A stretch of DNA of 64,000 nucleotides from Paraburkholderia ribeironis (GCF_900019265.1 NZ_CYGX02000071.1:1-64000); one strand, 5' to 3'; positions 35,624-45,385 are shown, numbered from the stretch's first letter. Made by a program: numbers and translations. Notes: generated from the sequence alone by a model not told the origin.

Positions 35624-36319
35624 TTATAACGCCTTCAAACCCGACCTGAGAAGAAAGAATAGTCCATCGAACTGGGTGACCAGTTCAAAAGACAAAAGAA
35701 ACGCCAGCATATAGGCGAGCCCTTGATTACCGTTCATCCATCGCAGGATCGGTCCAGCCAGACGTGTCCTGACAAAATCGCGCGTCGCAATACACGTGAT
35801 CGCTACGCCGATGACCGCTCCCCCGAGAACATCGGTCGGATAGTGCAAACCAAGGTACACCCGCGGCAAGCATATGAAGACGCCCGCGTACAACAGCGCG
35901 AGCACGCCGACACGTCGAGAGACGAGAAAGATGCCCGTCGCAATCGACATCCATAGCATCGCATGATCACTTGGGAAGGAACTCCACGTGCGCAAGACGG
36001 CGTCCTGGAGGCCGACTGGGGGAAAGCTCAGGTGCAGCTCCGGGTTGTAGAGTGGCCTTTCCCGAAACGGCAAGTAATAGGCGAGAAGCCTGCCGCTTGC
36101 AAGTGATAGAAGAGCGCTCGCGAGCGTCGCGATAATCATCTCACGCTTCCATTCACCACGCGGCCCCGGTTCGAACCACATCCACCACAACACCGGTATC
36201 AGGACGAGGCCTTTGAATGTGAACTGACCTGCGATCACCCTGATCGCGTGATTCAGTGCCACTGAGTGCAAAGCGTTATGCGTCAGGAAGATCTGGACTG
36301 CTGTATCGAAACTGTTCAT
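35624..36319 (-). CDS. PAP2 superfamily phosphatase
   Basis: A 231-residue inner-membrane protein with five or six helices and the PAP2 motifs: a first motif around YYLPFRERPLYNP (KxxxxxxRP-like), PSDHAMLWMS near 115 and RVYLGLHYPTDVLGG near 160, whose histidines form the phosphatase site. Such enzymes dephosphorylate undecaprenyl pyrophosphate, phosphatidate or lipid A. It is transcribed alone. The ATG at 36319 starts the frame and there is no stronger alternative. Confidence 0.9.
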   Translation of the reverse strand: MNSFDTAVQIFLTHNALHSVALNHAIRVIAGQFTFKGLVLIPVLWWMWFEPGPRGEWKREMIIATLASALLSLASGRLLAYYLPFRERPLYNPELHLSFPPVGLQDAVLRTWSSFPSDHAMLWMSIATGIFLVSRRVGVLALLYAGVFICLPRVYLGLHYPTDVLGGAVIGVAITCIATRDFVRTRLAGPILRWMNGNQGLAYMLAFLLSFELVTQFDGLFFLLRSGLKAL

Positions 36320-36454
36320 TGCTGCCCTGATCTTGCGGTTCTCAACAGTACGCGCCCCCCGGTCAGGACAATGGGTTGCAACCGGTTTGAAGAACGCAGT
36401 GTCTTTATTCGGTTAGAGCGGCACGTTCCTCAACAGAACCGGTGCCGCAAGGGA

Positions 36455-36637
36455 CTATCTTCGCCAGCCGTGCCCGTAGCCGCCGAAGCCGATGCCGACA
36501 TCGACGGAAGGCGCAGCGTAGTACGCTGGCGCATAACCATATCCATAGGCCGGCGCAGGCGCGTAGGCGTACGGCGGAGCGACAATGCAGCCTGACAGGC
36601 CAGCCGCAAGCGCAATGACAGATAAGAGTCTGAGCAT
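36455..36637 (-). CDS. small Tyr/Ala/Pro-rich lipoprotein
   Basis: A 60-residue peptide: signal peptide with lipobox LSGC, then a low-complexity stretch of Y, A, P and G (PPYAYAPAPAYGYGYAPAYYAA) ending GYGHGWRR. GGAGAAAA precedes the ATG at 36637. Small lipoproteins of this kind are common in Burkholderia and are predicted to sit in the outer membrane; function is unknown. The longer reading frame upstream is not supported. Confidence 0.65.
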   Translation of the reverse strand: MLRLLSVIALAAGLSGCIVAPPYAYAPAPAYGYGYAPAYYAAPSVDVGIGFGGYGHGWRR

Positions 36638-36839
36638 GTTTTTTCTCCGTGCGCGGATTGTAGATGGCGGGCGCAATCCGATGCGCAACGAAGTGTGTCC
36701 GAACGTAACTGGTTGGGCGCAGACATTTGATCTGAGGCGCTTGCCTCCCAGTGGAACCCAATGATGCATGCCAACCTGGGAAATGCACGCACTGGCACTA
36801 ATATGTATGACGGTGAATAGCAATAAGAGAGGATGCTCC

Positions 36840-37289
36840 ATGAACGCATCGGTTATCTCGGCTCTGGCTGCACTTGTCGGCGCTGCGATTGGCGGCCTGA
36901 CTTCGGTTCTTGCTTCATGGCTGACCCAACGCACCCAGGTTCGCGCGGAATGGCTGGCGCATGACCGCGTGCGTCGGCAGGAACTCTACAAGGAGTTCAT
37001 CGAAGAAGCGACGAAGTGCTACGTTGACGCGCTGCAACACGGCGAGCCGGACCTGCACTCGCTCGCCAATCTCTATGCGAAGATCAGCCGCATGCGGGTT
37101 CAGTCATCGCGTAAAGTCGCGGATGAAGCCGACCTGATCGGACGCAAGATCGTCGACACTTACCTCGCACCGGACAAGACCTTCGTCGAGCTGCGCCAGA
37201 TGCTCGCGGACGGCTCGATCGACATCCTCGGCAAGTTTGGCGAAGTGTGCCGCGCGGAATTCGAGTCGCTGCGCGCGCAGCAGTTCTGA
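36840..37289 (+). CDS. membrane-anchored helical hypothetical protein
   Basis: A 149-residue protein with one N-terminal membrane helix (VISALAALVGAAIGGLTSVLAS) and a long helical region (AEWLAHDRVRRQELYKEFIEEA...). GAGAGGA lies seven bases before the ATG at 36840, preferred to one at 36768. I do not recognise the family; proteins with this architecture are common and uncharacterised. It is convergent with the efflux operon. Confidence 0.7.
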   Translation: MNASVISALAALVGAAIGGLTSVLASWLTQRTQVRAEWLAHDRVRRQELYKEFIEEATKCYVDALQHGEPDLHSLANLYAKISRMRVQSSRKVADEADLIGRKIVDTYLAPDKTFVELRQMLADGSIDILGKFGEVCRAEFESLRAQQF

Positions 37290-37307
37290 AGCCCGCTCAC
37301 GCCCCGT

Positions 37308-38795
37308 TCAACGCGGCGTGAGTACGACAGGTGGATCGGCGCGATAGCCGCCGCCGAGCGCCTTCGTCAGCGCGATCTCCTCACCGAGCATCTGACCGTT
37401 GAGCGTGAGCAGCGCGAGCTGTTCCGCGATCACCGGCTGACGTGCCTCGAGCGCCGCCACGCGGCTGGCCAACCCTCGCTGATAGTGAGCTTCGACGCTG
37501 TCTCGCGCGAACGCAACGAATTCGATCCGCTGCTTCTGCAACTGCGCCTCCGCATCCAGGGCCTGCAGACGGCTGCCCGTCTGCGCCACATCTCGCACCG
37601 CGTTCAGAACAGCCTGGTTGTACTGCTCGATCAACAGGTTGCTGCCCTCGCGTGCACCGCTCAGATTCGCGTTCAGCCGGCCGCCGTCGAAGATCGGCAG
37701 AGTCAGGCCCGGGATCAGGTTGATCTGCTGGCTCGCATGCGTGAACAGGTCGGCAAGGTGCAACGCGTTGAAGCCGAAGAAAGCCTTGATGTCGAAGCTT
37801 GGATAGAACGCCGCCTTGGCCGCGTCGATCCGGTGGAACGATGCCTCGACATACCAGCGCATGGCCTGCAGATCGGGCCGCCGGGCAAGCAGTTCATAAG
37901 AGAGCGTCGCCGGCAGGGCCGCCTGCGAGCGCGGCAGCGCAACGGGATTGATGGTGGGCAGGCCATCCGGGCCCGCACCGACCAGCGCGCGCAATGATTC
38001 GCGCAACTGCCTGATCTGCGCTTGCGCCGAGACGATCTGCTGTTCGATGCCCAGTTGCTGCGCGCGGGCTTCTTCGAGCCGGGTCCTGGCTTCGAGGCCG
38101 CGCGCCGCACGTGCTTCGTGCGCCTGCACTGTGAACACCGCTACCTCGTGCAATTCGTTCAGCAGATCGATGAGCTGATAAGTCGTCTGGATGCCGTAGT
38201 AAAGCTGCGCGACATCCGTCGAGATTTCGAGTTCGACAGCGGACGTCTCGGCGAGCCGCGCATTGCTCACGCCGACCGATGCCGCGATCTGCGCGCGCTG
38301 CTTGCCCCAGATGTCGACGTCCAGGCTTGCACCCAGTCCGACGATGCCCTCGGTGTACCAGGGGCCTGTGAGCCCCAACGCCGGTACGTTCATCGCGAAT
38401 GGGCCGAGAAAGCCGTTCGCTGATACATGCTCGCGATTCAGCGACGCCAGCGCGACCACCTGAAGGCTCGATCCCGTCCTGACGAGTTCGACATCCGACC
38501 TGGCCTGCGCGACGCGCGTGCGCGCAATCACCATGGTCGGCGCGTCGCTCAGCGCCTGATCGATCAGTGCGTCGAGCTGCGCATCCTGATAGCGCGTCCA
38601 CCAGCGCGCGGCGGGCCAGCCATCGCGCGCGAGGTGGATGTCATCAGCAAGATTGATCTGCTCGGGCGCGATCTCAGCATAGGGTGTGCCGTTATGATGG
38701 ATCAGCGCGCAACCCGGCAGCACCGACGACAACCACGCGACGCATAAGAAGCATCGACGCCATTGCCAACCGCGCAAACCCGATCGCGTATTCAT
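37308..38795 (-). CDS. mdtP: RND/MFP efflux outer-membrane factor, lipoprotein (MdtP-type)
   Basis: A 495-residue NodT/OprM-type outer-membrane channel. It has a signal peptide with lipobox LPGC, the typical WWTRYQDAQLDALIDQAL opening, two copies of the outer-membrane efflux repeats and ARRPDLQAMRWYVEASFHRID around residue 300. It overlaps the MdtO-type gene stop by four bases. In E. coli the equivalent gene order is ytcA-mdtN-mdtO-mdtP; the same set and order is seen here, so the gene name is used by analogy. Confidence 0.88.
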   Translation of the reverse strand: MNTRSGLRGWQWRRCFLCVAWLSSVLPGCALIHHNGTPYAEIAPEQINLADDIHLARDGWPAARWWTRYQDAQLDALIDQALSDAPTMVIARTRVAQARSDVELVRTGSSLQVVALASLNREHVSANGFLGPFAMNVPALGLTGPWYTEGIVGLGASLDVDIWGKQRAQIAASVGVSNARLAETSAVELEISTDVAQLYYGIQTTYQLIDLLNELHEVAVFTVQAHEARAARGLEARTRLEEARAQQLGIEQQIVSAQAQIRQLRESLRALVGAGPDGLPTINPVALPRSQAALPATLSYELLARRPDLQAMRWYVEASFHRIDAAKAAFYPSFDIKAFFGFNALHLADLFTHASQQINLIPGLTLPIFDGGRLNANLSGAREGSNLLIEQYNQAVLNAVRDVAQTGSRLQALDAEAQLQKQRIEFVAFARDSVEAHYQRGLASRVAALEARQPVIAEQLALLTLNGQMLGEEIALTKALGGGYRADPPVVLTPR

Positions 38796-40900
38796 GTGCG
38801 TATGGCCTGTGATGGCGGCGCCGCGACCGCTGCCTCAACGCGCCAGTCCGGTAGTCCCGCGACCTGTCGCGACAAGTCTTGCGCAGCGGCGAAGAGCAGC
38901 TCTTCGGCCGGTTCGACAGCTTGCGCAGCGATCTCAATGCGCCGCGGCGCGTGCGCATCGGGTGGGTTAACCGCAAGCTCATCCGCATACCGGTTGAGTT
39001 CGACGCAGGCCTGTTGCTGGGCCGCGCGCACTGCGTCGACAGTGTATGGGCTTGACAATCCCGCTTGCGCCGCGAGCGTGCTGCGCAACGCATCGCCAGC
39101 GAGCATGATCTCGCGGCCCTGCGCGAGGACAGTTTGCGCGCGCAGCGTAAGCTCGCCCTGCTCCCCTTCCTGCCATGACGGCTCGAGCGCGACGCGCGAC
39201 AGCGTCGCTTCGCAATCGGCCAGCACGGCCCACGCCTGCAACTGCCGCTGCGCATCGCTCAACTCGTCCCGTTGGTCGGCGCCCGCCTGGGGAACACACA
39301 ATTGTGCAGCAATGGCGCGCAGCATCGTGGCGAGTTTCTGCCGTAGCACGTCGCCCTCGCCCTCGCGCCAGAACGACATCTGCACGAAGGTCGCCACGCC
39401 GACACCCAGCAGAATGCCGACCATCCGGTCGCGGATTTCAGTGAGATTCGTGGTTGGACTGAACTGATCGAGCAACGCCAGCGAGAAGGTGAACATCAGC
39501 TGAACGCCGGCGTAGCTGATGCGCTCCGAACCCGTCGAGATCCACGCCGCGAATGCGACAACGGGCAGCGCCATCAGCAGCAAACCGACGACGTCCTCCA
39601 GATGCGGAACGACGAACACGACCATGAACAGCGCCAGCGCACTGCCGACGGCGGCTCCGGCCAGCCGCAGCAACGCACGCTGCGTCGATGCACCGAGGCT
39701 CGGCAACGCGACGATCAGGCAGGTCAGCATGATCGTGTGGATGCCCTGCCAGTCCACGGCGTTGTAGAACACATAGCAGACCAGCACGGCAAGCAGCGTC
39801 TTCAGCGAAAAGCGCATGTACGCTGGATTGGTCCACGCGTCCGGCGCGACCATGGGTTCGCTCGCGGACGGCTTGCCGGGTTCGGCACCGCTTGCAACCC
39901 GATCGGCGAATGCGCGCAGCGCCCGTTGCAATTCGCCTGCGGCGGGAATCATGTCGGCGGCAGCGCGCTCTTCAGGTGTTGCCGTGCTCATGTAACGATA
40001 CGGCTCGCCTGACATTACCGCCTCGTCGAGCGCGCGGCAGTTTACGCGCAACTCGCGCAACACAGCCAGCTGCTCGGCCGTCGCTGCCGGCCAGCCAGGC
40101 GGCAGTTCACTCGCGCCGCGATAAAGGCGCGATACGGTCGCGATGCACGCCAGTTGCAACGCCTGATGCTCGCGATAGTGGGCGTCGCGCATCGTCGTGA
40201 ATCGCAGCAGCTTTTGCAGCGTCACCGCGTCTTGCTGGACGGCCGCCAGCGTAATCGGCGGAGCATGCGTCGTGCCGTCGATCAGTTGCGTGAGGCGCGT
40301 TTGCAACGCCGTCAGTTGCCGATGGATTTCCGCCTTGAGCTGCAATTGCGGCTCGGCAGGCAGCAGCAGCGTGTTGACCACGAGCGTCAGCGCGATCGGA
40401 TAGTTGACGGCGACCCAGACCCACAACACCGCCCGAATCAGAAGCTCAGCCTGATCGGTCCGGTCCACGAAACTCTGCACGTAGATCACAACGATCGCGA
40501 CGATGAAGAACACAACGCCGATCCTGAGCACGCGAATCAGGTACACGCTGCCGAAAAACAGCAGGCTCGCGATGACGATGCGCAGCAACGGGTAGTCGAA
40601 GGTGAACTTCAGCAGCAGGATTGACAGACCGATGGCGAGTGTCGACCCGACGATGAACATCAGGCCGACCAGCCGCGTAACCACCACGTTCGACTGCGTG
40701 ACGTAAAACACCACCAGCAGCGACAGCGCGAGTTCGGGCACTTCAAGTGCCATCGACGCGACGATCACGATGGCGCTCGTCAGCACGCAGCGCAACATCA
40801 CGTTGAGCCGCCCAGGAAATGGCGTAAGCTCGCGCTTCAGGAAATCGCCGGTATGGCGCAGCATAACGGGCATGGTGGGCAGGTAGCCGGCAACAGCCAT
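38792..40900 (-). CDS. mdtO: FUSC-family inner-membrane efflux protein (MdtO/AaeB-type)
   Basis: A 702-residue protein of the fusaric-acid-resistance (FUSC) family with an N-terminal and a central block of hydrophobic helices (LTSAIVIVASMALEVPELALSLLVVFYV; FSLKTLLAVLVCYVFYNAVDWQGIHT) separated by a cytoplasmic domain. In E. coli MdtO and AaeB act with a membrane fusion protein to expel aromatic or weak-acid compounds. It starts nine bases after the MdtN-type stop and overlaps the next gene, showing a tight operon. Confidence 0.9.
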   Translation of the reverse strand: MAVAGYLPTMPVMLRHTGDFLKRELTPFPGRLNVMLRCVLTSAIVIVASMALEVPELALSLLVVFYVTQSNVVVTRLVGLMFIVGSTLAIGLSILLLKFTFDYPLLRIVIASLLFFGSVYLIRVLRIGVVFFIVAIVVIYVQSFVDRTDQAELLIRAVLWVWVAVNYPIALTLVVNTLLLPAEPQLQLKAEIHRQLTALQTRLTQLIDGTTHAPPITLAAVQQDAVTLQKLLRFTTMRDAHYREHQALQLACIATVSRLYRGASELPPGWPAATAEQLAVLRELRVNCRALDEAVMSGEPYRYMSTATPEERAAADMIPAAGELQRALRAFADRVASGAEPGKPSASEPMVAPDAWTNPAYMRFSLKTLLAVLVCYVFYNAVDWQGIHTIMLTCLIVALPSLGASTQRALLRLAGAAVGSALALFMVVFVVPHLEDVVGLLLMALPVVAFAAWISTGSERISYAGVQLMFTFSLALLDQFSPTTNLTEIRDRMVGILLGVGVATFVQMSFWREGEGDVLRQKLATMLRAIAAQLCVPQAGADQRDELSDAQRQLQAWAVLADCEATLSRVALEPSWQEGEQGELTLRAQTVLAQGREIMLAGDALRSTLAAQAGLSSPYTVDAVRAAQQQACVELNRYADELAVNPPDAHAPRRIEIAAQAVEPAEELLFAAAQDLSRQVAGLPDWRVEAAVAAPPSQAIRT

Positions 40901-40909
40901 GCGCGCTCC

Positions 40910-41968
40910 TCAACGATGCTCGCCGTCGTTGCCGCGTGCGGGGTTCAGCACGGCCACCGCCGACGTCCCGACGCGGAACAGCTCCGGGTTCGGAGCGTCG
41001 ACGCGAATCTTCACCGGGAAGCGCTGCGACACGTGCACCCAGTTGAGCGTGCGTTGAATGCGAGGCAATCCGCCGGGCAGTGCGAGGCCTCCTTCGTCGG
41101 GTGCGACGCCATAGCTGATCGAATCGACGGTGCCCCGGAAACGCTGGCCCGTATCGCTCATCAGGTACACCGTGGCGGGAGTGCCCATACGGACGCCTTT
41201 GAGTTCCGTCTCCCGGAAGTTCGCGACCACGTACCATTGGCGCGTATCGATCAACGTGAAGACGGGCTTGAGCGCCGACGCGAACTGTCCCGTCGATGTC
41301 TTCAGCGACACGATGCGTCCGTCGAACGGTGCTCGCACGGTCGCATATTCGAGGTTCAATTCGGCAAGCGCAATCTCCGCCATCACGACCGCACGTTGCG
41401 CGACCAGCGCATCGACGCCGCTCACCGCCGCGCTCGCCTGCTGCGCCTGCAGCTGCGCGGCGCTGAGTTCGGCCTGCGTCGCGCGTTGTGCGGTGCGAGC
41501 GCGGTCGACATCCTCCGCCGACTCATAGCCGTGCGACAGCAGCGGCTCCATGCGGCGCAGCGTATCGGACGCCTGGCTGGCTGCGGCCCGCGCACGCTCG
41601 ACGGCCGCACGCACCGACTGCGCGTTGTACTGCTGCGCATTGACCGTGCGCTGGGTCAGCTCGATCTGGCGGTCGAGCGCGACGAGAGACGCCTTGCCCC
41701 GCGTCAGCGCATCCTGATACGGACGCGGATCGATGCGGAACAGCAGATCGCCCTGCTTCACCGCCTGGTTGTCGCGCACCGCCAGCTCGATGATGCGGCC
41801 GTTGACCTCGGGCACGACGTCGATCGTATCGGCGTACACATAGGCATCATCGGTGCGCGGCGAACGGTCCAGCTGGCGGATGACGAATAGCAGCAGCAAC
41901 AGCGTCGCCACAACCAGGATGATGGCTGGCCATTTGCTCTTCGATGTCTTGCTGGGAGTCGTCGCCAT
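40910..41968 (-). CDS. mdtN: HlyD-type membrane fusion protein (MdtN-type)
   Basis: A 352-residue periplasmic adaptor. An N-terminal membrane anchor (KWPAIILVVATLLLLLFVI) precedes RTDDAYVYADTIDVVPEVNG, a lipoyl/barrel-sandwich domain, a coiled-coil hairpin (QLTQRTVNAQQYNAQSV...) and a C-terminal beta-barrel ending NPELFRVGTSAVAVL. The ATG at 41968 has AGGG eight bases upstream, while a GTG at 41977 is the alternative. It links the FUSC protein to the outer-membrane factor encoded downstream. Confidence 0.9.
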   Translation of the reverse strand: MATTPSKTSKSKWPAIILVVATLLLLLFVIRQLDRSPRTDDAYVYADTIDVVPEVNGRIIELAVRDNQAVKQGDLLFRIDPRPYQDALTRGKASLVALDRQIELTQRTVNAQQYNAQSVRAAVERARAAASQASDTLRRMEPLLSHGYESAEDVDRARTAQRATQAELSAAQLQAQQASAAVSGVDALVAQRAVVMAEIALAELNLEYATVRAPFDGRIVSLKTSTGQFASALKPVFTLIDTRQWYVVANFRETELKGVRMGTPATVYLMSDTGQRFRGTVDSISYGVAPDEGGLALPGGLPRIQRTLNWVHVSQRFPVKIRVDAPNPELFRVGTSAVAVLNPARGNDGEHR

Positions 41969-41989
41969 CGCATTCACCCTGAAGGAGAT

Positions 41990-42274
41990 TCAATGCTGGA
42001 AGAGTAGCAACCAGACAGCGAGTGAAATGAAAGTGACAAGCGTGGGAAACACCACGGCTGACGGTCCCAGCAGGTGATCGTATTGCAAACGTCTGAGAAT
42101 CAGATAAATGACGACCGTGAGCGCAACGCCCGCGACGATACAGAACAGCCAGTCCGGAAAGTACGCGCCGAGCACGCTGATTGACGGCGAACCTGAGCAG
42201 CCCGATATGAAAACAGCCGTCAACACGGTAATGCCGGTCGCACACTTCGGACATTTGCCCCTGAGGAGTGGCAT
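41990..42274 (-). CDS. ytcA: YtcA-type small lipoprotein of an efflux operon
   Basis: A 94-residue protein with a signal peptide ending ISGC (lipobox) and two membrane helices (DWLFCIVAGVALTVVIYLILR, VVFPTLVTFISLAVWLLLF). This matches the YtcA family, whose E. coli member heads the ytcA-mdtN-mdtO-mdtP operon. It is the first gene of the operon here, with GAGG before its ATG at 42274, and lies 21 bases ahead of the membrane fusion protein gene. Its role in the pump is not known. Confidence 0.8.
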   Translation of the reverse strand: MPLLRGKCPKCATGITVLTAVFISGCSGSPSISVLGAYFPDWLFCIVAGVALTVVIYLILRRLQYDHLLGPSAVVFPTLVTFISLAVWLLLFQH

Positions 42275-42458
42275 GTGTCGCTCCAAAGTCGTCTGTGTCG
42301 TTGTGATCGATGTCACGCTTTGCAGCTTCGCCGAGGCATTCTGCCTCAATTTTCGGGGCGATGGAAAGGACGCGCCAATTCGGCTAGTGTTCCGTTCCGT
42401 TTTTGACTAGTCTATGTGCGCGTAACATGGTGACGTCAACGGAACGGGCGATGTCAGC

Positions 42459-42653
42459 ATGCCCATGGGCAGACCGAAGGCGGAACTCATGCTGAGCGAA
42501 GATGAGCGCTCGCAACTAGCTGCGATAGCGCGTTCGATTTCGGCCACGCTGGTCACGCGTGCGCGCATCGTGCTGGCGGCGGCTGACGGGGAGCCCAACA
42601 GCGCGCTCGCGCAGCGGCTGCAACTCACGCGTGCCACGGACTTGAAACAGTGG
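42459..42653 (+). mobile_element. IS630-family transposase N-terminal remnant
   Basis: The reading MPMGRPKAELMLSEDERSQL, followed by ARSISATLVTRARIVLAAADGEPNSA, is the start of IS630-family transposases. Homology stops after QRLQLTRAT, where the helix-turn-helix would continue, and the DDE domain is absent. The remaining 42654-42909 contains no continuation I can assign. It is an old insertion between the efflux operon and the PhzF gene. Confidence 0.8.
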
Positions 42654-42909
42654 CCGAGGCAGTGGGGCACACCGGAGCGGCATCAAGACAGGGCCTGCAA
42701 CGTCGGAAACGGGTGCTTTTGTTTCCACTGACGAAACGCTTGCCGTGTCCGAATACGTGATCGGCCGACTCAACGATTTCGCGCTCTCGCATGAGCGGCA
42801 TCCTTCGAAGCGACAGAAACTGGGCCGCGTGCTCCCGAACGCGTCGGGCTCTTGTCGGCCCACAGAGGACATTCAGCTTTCTCGACAGCGGACGCTCGCC
42901 GACGAACAG

Positions 42910-43824
42910 TCATTTATCACCTTCAAGTTGAAACGATCCCTCCATGACGCTGACGCATTTCCCTCCGACGCGAATCCTTGTACGTCCGCCATACGAGTCG
43001 ACTCTTGCAAAGAGGATACTGGGGCGACCCATGTCAACTCCTTGGGCAACGCATAGCGACAGTTCCGGCAAACCCCGCACGTGCGCAATGAGCGCTGCAA
43101 TCGCTGCAGTGGCGCTGCCTGTGGCGGGGTCTTCCGTCATGCGTGGCGTGAACATGCGCGCCTCAAGATCACAGGCATTTCCGGCCCTGATGCGGTCGAT
43201 ATCGCGCGTATAGGCGTAGATGGACACGGCGCCGTCAATGGGAAGCAGGCCTTTAAACGCCACGAGATCAGGTACGCATCGTCTTAGAGCATCGCGTGAA
43301 GCAAGTTCGACGACAAGAAACGGCAGGCCAACGGAGGCGACTTGAGGCGCGTGTGCGTCAATCCGGACATCGTCGGCGCTGAGTGAGAGACAAGCCGCTA
43401 CCCGGTTTGCGCAGACCTGCGATAGTTGCGCCAACGGTTCTGGTGCAATAAGTTCTGCACCGACTACGGTCTCTCCCTCTTTCAACTGATTGACCGGAAC
43501 CAGGCCGGCGAGCTCCTCGAAAACAAGCAAGTCCGGCAAGCGCTTCTGACAGGCTTCCGCCTTCGCGGCGAGCGCGAAGGCAGTGCCGATATTCGGATGT
43601 CCGGCGAAGGGTATCTCGCGGCTTGGCGTAAATATTCTCACCCAGGCAGTATTCGCGGCATCGCGCGGAGGCAACACAAATGTCGTTTCGCTATACGCGA
43701 ACTCGCTGGCGATTGCCTGCATCTGGCTGGTAGATAGACCGGCAGCGTCAAGCACAATTGCAACCGGATTACCTTTAAATTTCTCGTCTGTGAACACATC
43801 GGCGGTGACATAGCGGCGATTCAC
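42910..43824 (-). CDS. PhzF family protein
   Basis: A 304-residue PhzF-type isomerase-like enzyme. Its start is a GTG at 43824 preceded by GAGGAA. It opens VNRRYVTADVFTDEKFKGNPV with the catalytic Glu in ASEFAYSETTFV, the FAGHPNIGTAFAL motif near residue 72 and the C-terminal MTEDPATGSATAAIAAL. PhzF catalyses an isomerisation in phenazine biosynthesis, but most homologues in non-producers have unknown substrates. No phenazine genes are nearby. Confidence 0.9.
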   Translation of the reverse strand: MNRRYVTADVFTDEKFKGNPVAIVLDAAGLSTSQMQAIASEFAYSETTFVLPPRDAANTAWVRIFTPSREIPFAGHPNIGTAFALAAKAEACQKRLPDLLVFEELAGLVPVNQLKEGETVVGAELIAPEPLAQLSQVCANRVAACLSLSADDVRIDAHAPQVASVGLPFLVVELASRDALRRCVPDLVAFKGLLPIDGAVSIYAYTRDIDRIRAGNACDLEARMFTPRMTEDPATGSATAAIAALIAHVRGLPELSLCVAQGVDMGRPSILFARVDSYGGRTRIRVGGKCVSVMEGSFQLEGDK

Positions 43825-44187
43825 GGCGTTCCTCGGCTTGGTCAATTGTTTTCGGCGATCAGCACTATTATCGCTATGCGCCGTCAATAAGACAGGCACA
43901 GTTCTGTCGCGATAGACCGGGCCAGCGCCTCGATGACCATTCACCAGTCTCAGCAAAGAGTAAACGTGTCAGCAACTTGAATGATCAACTACTGCGCGCA
44001 AGAACCCGGTTCATTTTGTCGACGATGTTGTTCAATCGGGTGATCGTCCGCAAGTGGCCGACCACTGCCCGATGCGCTCAGCAAGAGCCACCGCCGAGCC
44101 GCCGCATGGACTGGACAAAAAGAGATGTCTACTCGACTTTTCAAATATCCTGAAGCGAGGTCGCACGGCGAAGTGACATGCTGGATG
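43825..44187. other. gap with no clear gene
   Basis: These 363 bases separate the PhzF gene from the amidotransferase-like gene; both are on the minus strand. I see no ORF, repeat or RNA that I can support. Confidence 0.3.
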
Positions 44188-44883
44188 TCATTCCGCACAT
44201 GCCGCCACGAATGCATTGACGAGTGGTGCTGGCTTTTCCCTGAGCGCCGCACGCTCGGGTTGAAAGAGCGTCGCAACGAAGAACGGATGATCATCCATTT
44301 CGACAACTCGTACGTCACCTGCTTCATCATCGCCGGCAACGCGTAGCGGACCTGAGACAAGCGAGGTTCTGAAATCGGGGTTAAGCCCATAGCGGCAACG
44401 ATAGCCCTCCGCCGTTTCCATGACTCCATACGCAGCCGCAACGTGGGTCCCGGGGAAGAGTCGAACCAGAGCTACGGTTTCAACCAGCGCGCATTCAAGC
44501 GGCGAAATGACTGCGCGTGTGGCGCCGGGCGCCGTTTCAGCGTGCTCTGCATCGGCCCAGCCAAGCACGTTGCGGGCATACTCAATGATGACATGCTGGA
44601 ATCCTCCGCATGTACCAAGGAACGGAATTGCCGCTTCACGGGCGTGCCGGATGGCCAGCAGCGCGCCTTCCATGCTCTGGTACGGACTCGCGGGGACGCA
44701 CCAGATTCCATCAAACGAAGAGATCCGGGAAACCGATGTGATTTCCACGGTAGGAACCCATTCAGGTTCGACCTCGATCTGCTTCGCGTCTGCCGCTCGC
44801 TTTAATGCAAGCGGAATAGCCTGGTGCGCCGGCACCGACTGGTTATAGTCGCCAACCAGACCGACGGTAATTTTCTTTCGCAT
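44188..44883 (-). CDS. class-I amidotransferase-like protein (CTP synthase C-terminal-related)
   Basis: A 231-residue stand-alone glutamine-amidotransferase-like domain: KITVGLVGDYNQSVPAHQAI, SSFDGIWCVPASPYQSMEGAL, the nucleophile elbow FLGTCGGFQHVIIEYARNVLG and the C-terminal DDHPFFVATLFQPERAAL. It matches the family named CTP synthase C-terminal region-related (seleno)protein, in which some members use selenocysteine. Here all active-site codons are ordinary and no in-frame TGA occurs. Function is unknown; no synthetase partner is adjacent. Confidence 0.85.
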   Translation of the reverse strand: MRKKITVGLVGDYNQSVPAHQAIPLALKRAADAKQIEVEPEWVPTVEITSVSRISSFDGIWCVPASPYQSMEGALLAIRHAREAAIPFLGTCGGFQHVIIEYARNVLGWADAEHAETAPGATRAVISPLECALVETVALVRLFPGTHVAAAYGVMETAEGYRCRYGLNPDFRTSLVSGPLRVAGDDEAGDVRVVEMDDHPFFVATLFQPERAALREKPAPLVNAFVAACAE

Positions 44884-45385
44884 CGTCGTTGCTCTCACTG
44901 AAACGTCCAGCAGCGTTTGCTGGGACTGATGGCCATGATTGTCACCGATCTGATTGATGGCGTCGAACGGTGGGGCATGGCCGACTGTGCGCGTTCAGCC
45001 CCATTCACCGTAAGCCGCCGGTCGAAAACATTCGCCCTGCGCTGGCGGCAGCTTTGTGGCGGCATTGCTCAGAAGGTCCAACCAACCGGCCAGCTTCGGA
45101 CGTCCGACGTCGCCGTGTAGATCGTCCCCCATCGACGAGCAAGAACTCGAGACTCCTCCTGACAATTATTGACCGTTACCGCACTCGATCCGGGAGTAGG
45201 ATTTGATCCGCGAGAAACGGCCATCGCACATCAAGGGGCGGAAGACCGCGCAGCGGCGCCAAGGGATCTCCAGGAAGCCATCGTTTATTGGACCAGCGGA
45301 GAATGGCGAAAGAACTCAAAAATCGACGCGCGAGCATCGCTGTACGACATACCGCAACAACCAACAACCGACGGCAATCAGTGAA
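44884..45385. other. gap with no clear gene
   Basis: About 500 bases upstream of the divergent amidotransferase gene. Short frames exist on both strands but none has a recognisable domain or start signal. Confidence 0.3.

Noticed and set aside
42410..42460. IS630 left inverted repeat
   Set aside because: I could not identify a matching right end, so an intact element boundary cannot be claimed.
44188..44883. Selenoprotein gene
   Set aside because: No in-frame TGA occurs at the active site, and all expected codons are for ordinary residues.
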